Source: Muribaculaceae bacterium
GTDB lineage: Bacteria; Bacteroidota; Bacteroidia; Bacteroidales; Muribaculaceae
NCBI GenBank assembly: GCA_009775265.1
Contig: VSPG01000001.1
Span: forward strand, 186,001-250,000
Length of the DNA stretch: 64,000 bases
Reading direction: 5' to 3'
Each line of letters starts with the position of its first letter. Position 1 is the first letter of the stretch. Shown piece after piece: positions 61,187-64,000 of the stretch. The notes under the pieces are model-generated. The model saw only the letters and a program-made list of their open reading frames with translations, had not been told where the DNA came from and ran no database searches. A program made the position numbers and the translations under genes.

Positions 61187-61954
61187 ATGGCCACCGAAAA
61201 GAAAAACGAAGCCGGCCTCAGCGTGGAATCACGTCTGAAATCTCTCTACGAGCTTCAGACCATACTCTCTGAGATAGACCGAATCAAGACAATACGCGGC
61301 GAACTGCCGTTAGAGGTCAAAGACCTTGAAGACAGTCTCGCAGGCCTGCACACCCGCATAGAAAACTTCAACCGCGACATCGATGGTCTCAAACATGATG
61401 TGGCAGCGGAACAAGAGAAGATACGCAGCTGCCAGGTGCTTATCGACCGTTACAAGGAACAGCTCGACAATGTACGTAACAACCGCGAATTCGACCTCCT
61501 TACAAAAGAAGTGGAGTTTCAGACTCTTGAAATCGAGTTGGCGGAAAAGCATATCGACGACCATCGCCGTGCCATTGAAATAAAAAGTGCTGAAATAGCA
61601 GCCACGGAAGAAAAGTCTCACGACCAGGCCCACATATTGGAAGAGAAAAAAGCGGAGCTTGATGAAATAATCAGTGAGACACGACAGGACGAAGAAACCC
61701 TTCGTGAAAAAGCAAAATCACTCGAACCGCGTATCGACGAGCGTACTCTTGCCGCATTCAAGCGCATCCGTAAGAACGCCCGAAACGGCCTTGGAATAGT
61801 TTATGTGCAGCGTAATGCTTGCGGAGGTTGCTTTAACCGTATCCCGCCTCAGAAGCAGATGGAAATCAAACTGCACAAGAAAGTGATAGTATGTGAATAT
61901 TGCGGACGTATCATGATTGACCCTCTTCTTGCAGGCATTGAAGATGTCCAGTAA
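61187..61954 (+). CDS. Coiled-coil zinc-ribbon protein (CT398-like, C4-type)
   Basis: A 255-residue protein with a long antiparallel coiled coil (residues about 15-190, heptad-rich E/K/L: DLEDSLAGLHTRIENFNRDI, EKSHDQAHILEEKKAELDE). A C-terminal zinc ribbon follows with two C-x2-C pairs (ACGGCFNR, CEYCGRI). This is the CT398/zf-RING_7 layout. Relatives are thought to bind nucleic acid or act in a flagellar or secretion context in other phyla; no role is established here. It is 5 bases after nif3 and ends at a strong terminator. Confidence 0.9.
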   Translation: MATEKKNEAGLSVESRLKSLYELQTILSEIDRIKTIRGELPLEVKDLEDSLAGLHTRIENFNRDIDGLKHDVAAEQEKIRSCQVLIDRYKEQLDNVRNNREFDLLTKEVEFQTLEIELAEKHIDDHRRAIEIKSAEIAATEEKSHDQAHILEEKKAELDEIISETRQDEETLREKAKSLEPRIDERTLAAFKRIRKNARNGLGIVYVQRNACGGCFNRIPPQKQMEIKLHKKVIVCEYCGRIMIDPLLAGIEDVQ

Positions 61955-61974
61955 CAGACTTAATTGAAATATCA

Positions 61975-62017
61975 AGGCAGCACCGCGATTTTAAAGCGGT
62001 GCTGCCTGCTTTTTTTG
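61975..62017 (+). terminator. Strong intrinsic terminator after the zinc-ribbon gene
   Basis: Perfect 12-base GC-rich arms (61975-61986, 61996-62007) around a 9-base loop, followed by GCTTTTTTTG. It closes the YIP1-to-zinc-ribbon unit. The T-run also forms the -33 TTTG of the next promoter. Confidence 0.85.
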
Positions 62018-62046
62018 CGCGTTTCGGTAAAAATGCGTAATTTTGC
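62014..62046 (+). promoter_or_regulatory. Promoter of gltX
   Basis: -33 TTTG (62014-62017) and -7 TAATTTTGC (62038-62046) are 20 bases apart, the best full match to the Bacteroidota promoter in the window. The gltX ATG is 42 bases downstream. Confidence 0.68.
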
Positions 62047-62088
62047 CGATATTAAATAACCAGATAATAAACCACTCGTATATAATAT

Positions 62089-63621
62089 ATGGAACGTGAA
62101 GTCCGCGTGAGATTTGCCCCTTCGCCCACTGGTCCGCTGCATATCGGCGGTGTGCGTACAGCACTCTACAACTATCTTTTTGCGCGCCGTCATGGCGGTA
62201 AAATGATTCTGCGTATCGAAGATACCGATTCTCAGCGTTTTGTGCCGGGAGCAGAGGAGTATATCAACGAAGCTCTTGAATGGTTGGGCATAGGCATCGA
62301 TGAAGGTGTGCGAGAGGGTGGAGAATACGGCCCGTACAAGCAGAGTGAGCGTCGCGACATCTATCGCAGATACGTAAAACAGCTTATTGATGCCGGCAAG
62401 GCTTATTACGCGTTTGACACACCTGGCGAACTTGAGGCTAAGCGTGCCCAGGTAGCCAATTTCCAATATGATGCATCTACCCGTGGCGGCATGCGCAATT
62501 CGCTCGCGATGCCCGAACAGGAAGTGAAAGCGTTGCTTGATGCGGGAACGCCGTATGTTGTCCGGTTCCTGATAGAACCGGGACGCGACGTGGTTGTAGA
62601 CGACCTTATCCGTGGAAAGGTTGTGATTAAAAGTGACATCCTTGACGATAAAGTGCTGTATAAGAGCGCCGATGACCTTCCTACATACCATTTGGCCAAT
62701 ATCGTTGACGACCATCTCATGCTTGTATCGCATGTGATAAGAGGCGAAGAATGGCTTCCGTCAGCTCCTTTGCATGTGCTGCTATACGAGGCTTTTGGAT
62801 GGACCGACACTATGCCGAGTTTTGTGCATCTGCCTTTGCTGCTAAAACCCGACGGGAAAGGTAAACTGAGCAAGCGCGACGGCGACCGTCTCGGATTTCC
62901 TGTCTTTCCGTTGGAGTGGCGTGACCCGAAAAGCGGTAATATTTCTTCCGGCTATCGCGAAAGCGGATACCTGCCGGAGGCCGTGGTGAATTTCCTTGCC
63001 CTTCTCGGGTGGAATCCGGGAGATGATACGGAGGTGATGTCTATGGAAGAATTGATTTCCAAATTCTCTTTCGAGCATTGCTCAAAAAGCGGCGCAAAAT
63101 TCGCTTTTGAAAAAGGAAAATGGTTTAATCACACTTACCTTCAGGCAATATCTGATGCAGACCTTGCAGAATTGTTCAAGCCTGTGCTGTTGGCGAATGG
63201 AGTGAATCCCGCCGACTTTTCCGATGATTATATAAGCCGTGCTGTAGGCATGGTAAAAAGCCGTATCAATTTTGTAAGTGAACTTTGGGGCCATGCTCGC
63301 TTTTTCTTTGTCGAGCCGGAAGCATATGAAGCGAAAGCCGTAAAAAAACGTTGGACTGCGGAGACGCCAGCCATTATGGCTGAACTGATCGAAGTACTGA
63401 AGGGCTTGGACGATTTTTCTTCAAAAGCAGCCGAACCTGTTGTGCTCGGATGGATTGCAGAAAATGGGTATCATCTCGGCAATGTGATGAATGCGTTCCG
63501 CCTTGCTGTCGTAGGAGAATGTAAGGGGCCGCATATGTTCGACATTTCCGAACTTATTGGGTGCGACGCCACCGTGGCGCGCATCGCCAAAGCAATTGAA
63601 CGCATCCGGATTTCTGAATGA
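62089..63621 (+). CDS. gltX: Glutamyl-tRNA synthetase
   Basis: Class I synthetase of 510 residues charging tRNA-Glu. The opening VRVRFAPSPTGPLHIGGVRTALYNYLFAR contains the HIGH-type motif HIGG (residues 18-21), and KMSKS is KLSKR (259-263) in GKLSKRDGDRLGFPVFPL. The helical anticodon-binding C-terminal half is complete. With glnS also present, direct glutaminylation is likely, so GltX here need charge only tRNA-Glu. The stop overlaps the waaA start (ATGA). Confidence 0.97.
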   Translation: MEREVRVRFAPSPTGPLHIGGVRTALYNYLFARRHGGKMILRIEDTDSQRFVPGAEEYINEALEWLGIGIDEGVREGGEYGPYKQSERRDIYRRYVKQLIDAGKAYYAFDTPGELEAKRAQVANFQYDASTRGGMRNSLAMPEQEVKALLDAGTPYVVRFLIEPGRDVVVDDLIRGKVVIKSDILDDKVLYKSADDLPTYHLANIVDDHLMLVSHVIRGEEWLPSAPLHVLLYEAFGWTDTMPSFVHLPLLLKPDGKGKLSKRDGDRLGFPVFPLEWRDPKSGNISSGYRESGYLPEAVVNFLALLGWNPGDDTEVMSMEELISKFSFEHCSKSGAKFAFEKGKWFNHTYLQAISDADLAELFKPVLLANGVNPADFSDDYISRAVGMVKSRINFVSELWGHARFFFVEPEAYEAKAVKKRWTAETPAIMAELIEVLKGLDDFSSKAAEPVVLGWIAENGYHLGNVMNAFRLAVVGECKGPHMFDISELIGCDATVARIAKAIERIRISE

Positions 63622-64000
63622 CTCCGATTTACAACGCCGGAATAAGTCTTTATCGTTTAGCCGCTAAATTGGCGGCTAAACGTTCAAATAAAGTCGCGTC
63701 CATGCTTGATGGACAGCAGGCCACGATGCGCCGTATTGGCGAAGAATGCAGGCGTATAGCTCCCGATGGTTATGACCTGTGGGTGCATGCCGCTTCGCTT
63801 GGGGAGTTTGAGCAGGGGCGTCCGCTCATGGAACGTTTTCGACGCGAACACCCGGAGGCCAAAATCTTGTTGTCGTTTTTTTCTCCGTCGGGATATGAAG
63901 TGCGCAAAAATTATGCGGTGGCAGATACCGTCTTGTATCTGCCTTTTGACAGGCCTTCCGATGTAAAATACTTTGTGAACTCGGTAAAGCCTCGGGTGGC
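63618..64000 (+). CDS. waaA: 3-Deoxy-D-manno-octulosonate (Kdo) transferase, 3' end cut by the window
   Basis: Adds Kdo to lipid A at the inner membrane. Only the first 127 codons are visible, open to the end of the window. The ATG at 63618 overlaps the gltX stop. Seen are a hydrophilic start (MTPIYNAGISLYRLAAKLA), the WaaA/KdtA signature DLWVHAASLGEFEQGRPLMERF and the following ILLSFFSPSGYEVRKNYAVADTVLYLPFDRP, which mark the N-terminal GT-B lobe and its catalytic Glu (in LGEFEQG). The usual N-terminal membrane anchor is weak here. Confidence 0.92.
   Translation, partial: MTPIYNAGISLYRLAAKLAAKRSNKVASMLDGQQATMRRIGEECRRIAPDGYDLWVHAASLGEFEQGRPLMERFRREHPEAKILLSFFSPSGYEVRKNYAVADTVLYLPFDRPSDVKYFVNSVKPRV

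Noticed and set aside
1..64000. CRISPR arrays, insertion sequences, phage genes, tRNA or rRNA genes
   Set aside because: No regularly spaced repeats, transposase or integrase sequence, or tRNA-like cloverleaf was found in the intergenic stretches read; a tRNAscan or Infernal run would be decisive for small RNAs.

Overview
The window reads as a chromosome segment of a gut-type Bacteroidales, plausibly the Muribaculaceae or a near relative. The order-level call rests on several things seen directly: a SusC/SusD polysaccharide utilisation locus, lipoproteins with an acidic run after the lipobox cysteine, the Bacteroidota -7 promoter box (TAnnTTTGC) in front of many transcription units, few Shine-Dalgarno sequences, a GlnRS, a Rho factor with a very long disordered insert, a class I fumarase and a menaquinone operon. 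The family-level call is inference. No rRNA, tRNA, CRISPR array, insertion sequence, phage gene or integrase was seen. All genes appear intact except those cut by the window edges (susC at the left, waaA at the right).

Layout. (1) 1-12521 is a polysaccharide utilisation locus, all on +: SusC (partial), SusD, an IPT-type surface glycan-binding lipoprotein, a BACON-GH5 surface lipoprotein, two GH43 enzymes and a DUF5060/DUF4038 glycosidase-like protein. Signal peptides place the GH5 at the cell surface and the last three enzymes in the periplasm, so the locus fits the model in which an endo-enzyme cuts a polymer outside, SusCD imports oligomers and exo-enzymes trim them inside. The domain set resembles xyloglucan-type loci, but the substrate is inferred. 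(2) 12522-12926 is the largest gene-free stretch, with two hairpins and the glnS promoter. (3) 12927-22692 carries housekeeping genes: glnS, a TPR protein, mltG, a second TPR protein (-), a flavin-reductase-like protein, glyA, ispD and recG. (4) 22687-26119 (-) is a three-gene operon: DUF3737 beta-helix protein, PatB-type C-S lyase/aminotransferase, MATE exporter. (5) 26210-30193 holds class I fumarase facing a PiT phosphate transporter with a PhoU-like tail, separated by a bidirectional terminator. (6) 30271-38528 (-) holds lysC-ABC-F-Dabb, a Crp-family regulator, an orphan TonB-dependent receptor and rho, each unit closed by a clear hairpin.

(7) 38777-43207 (-) is menDBCE for menaquinone synthesis, without menF or menH. 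(8) 43351-45904 (+) is a DegT aminotransferase, a HAD hydrolase and a WecG/TagA-type glycosyltransferase, a small surface-glycan set. (9) 45919-57122 (-) holds DUF3108 and tdk; then mlaE-mlaF-holB-addB-hemW, one tightly packed unit joining lipid transport, DNA replication, recombination and haem handling; then DUF5606-nfnA-nfnB, which links NAD(P)H and ferredoxin pools. (10) 57276-64000 (+) is YIP1-smpB-aspS-nif3-zinc ribbon, a strong terminator, then gltX-waaA (start of Kdo transferase, cut by the window end).

Most of the window is conserved core genome. The least explained items are the DUF3737 beta-helix protein with its PatB/MATE partners, the ABC-F protein whose second ATPase site has lost its key residues, the DUF5060/DUF4038 enzyme and C-terminal module of the second GH43, and the AT-hook-bearing disordered insert in Rho.
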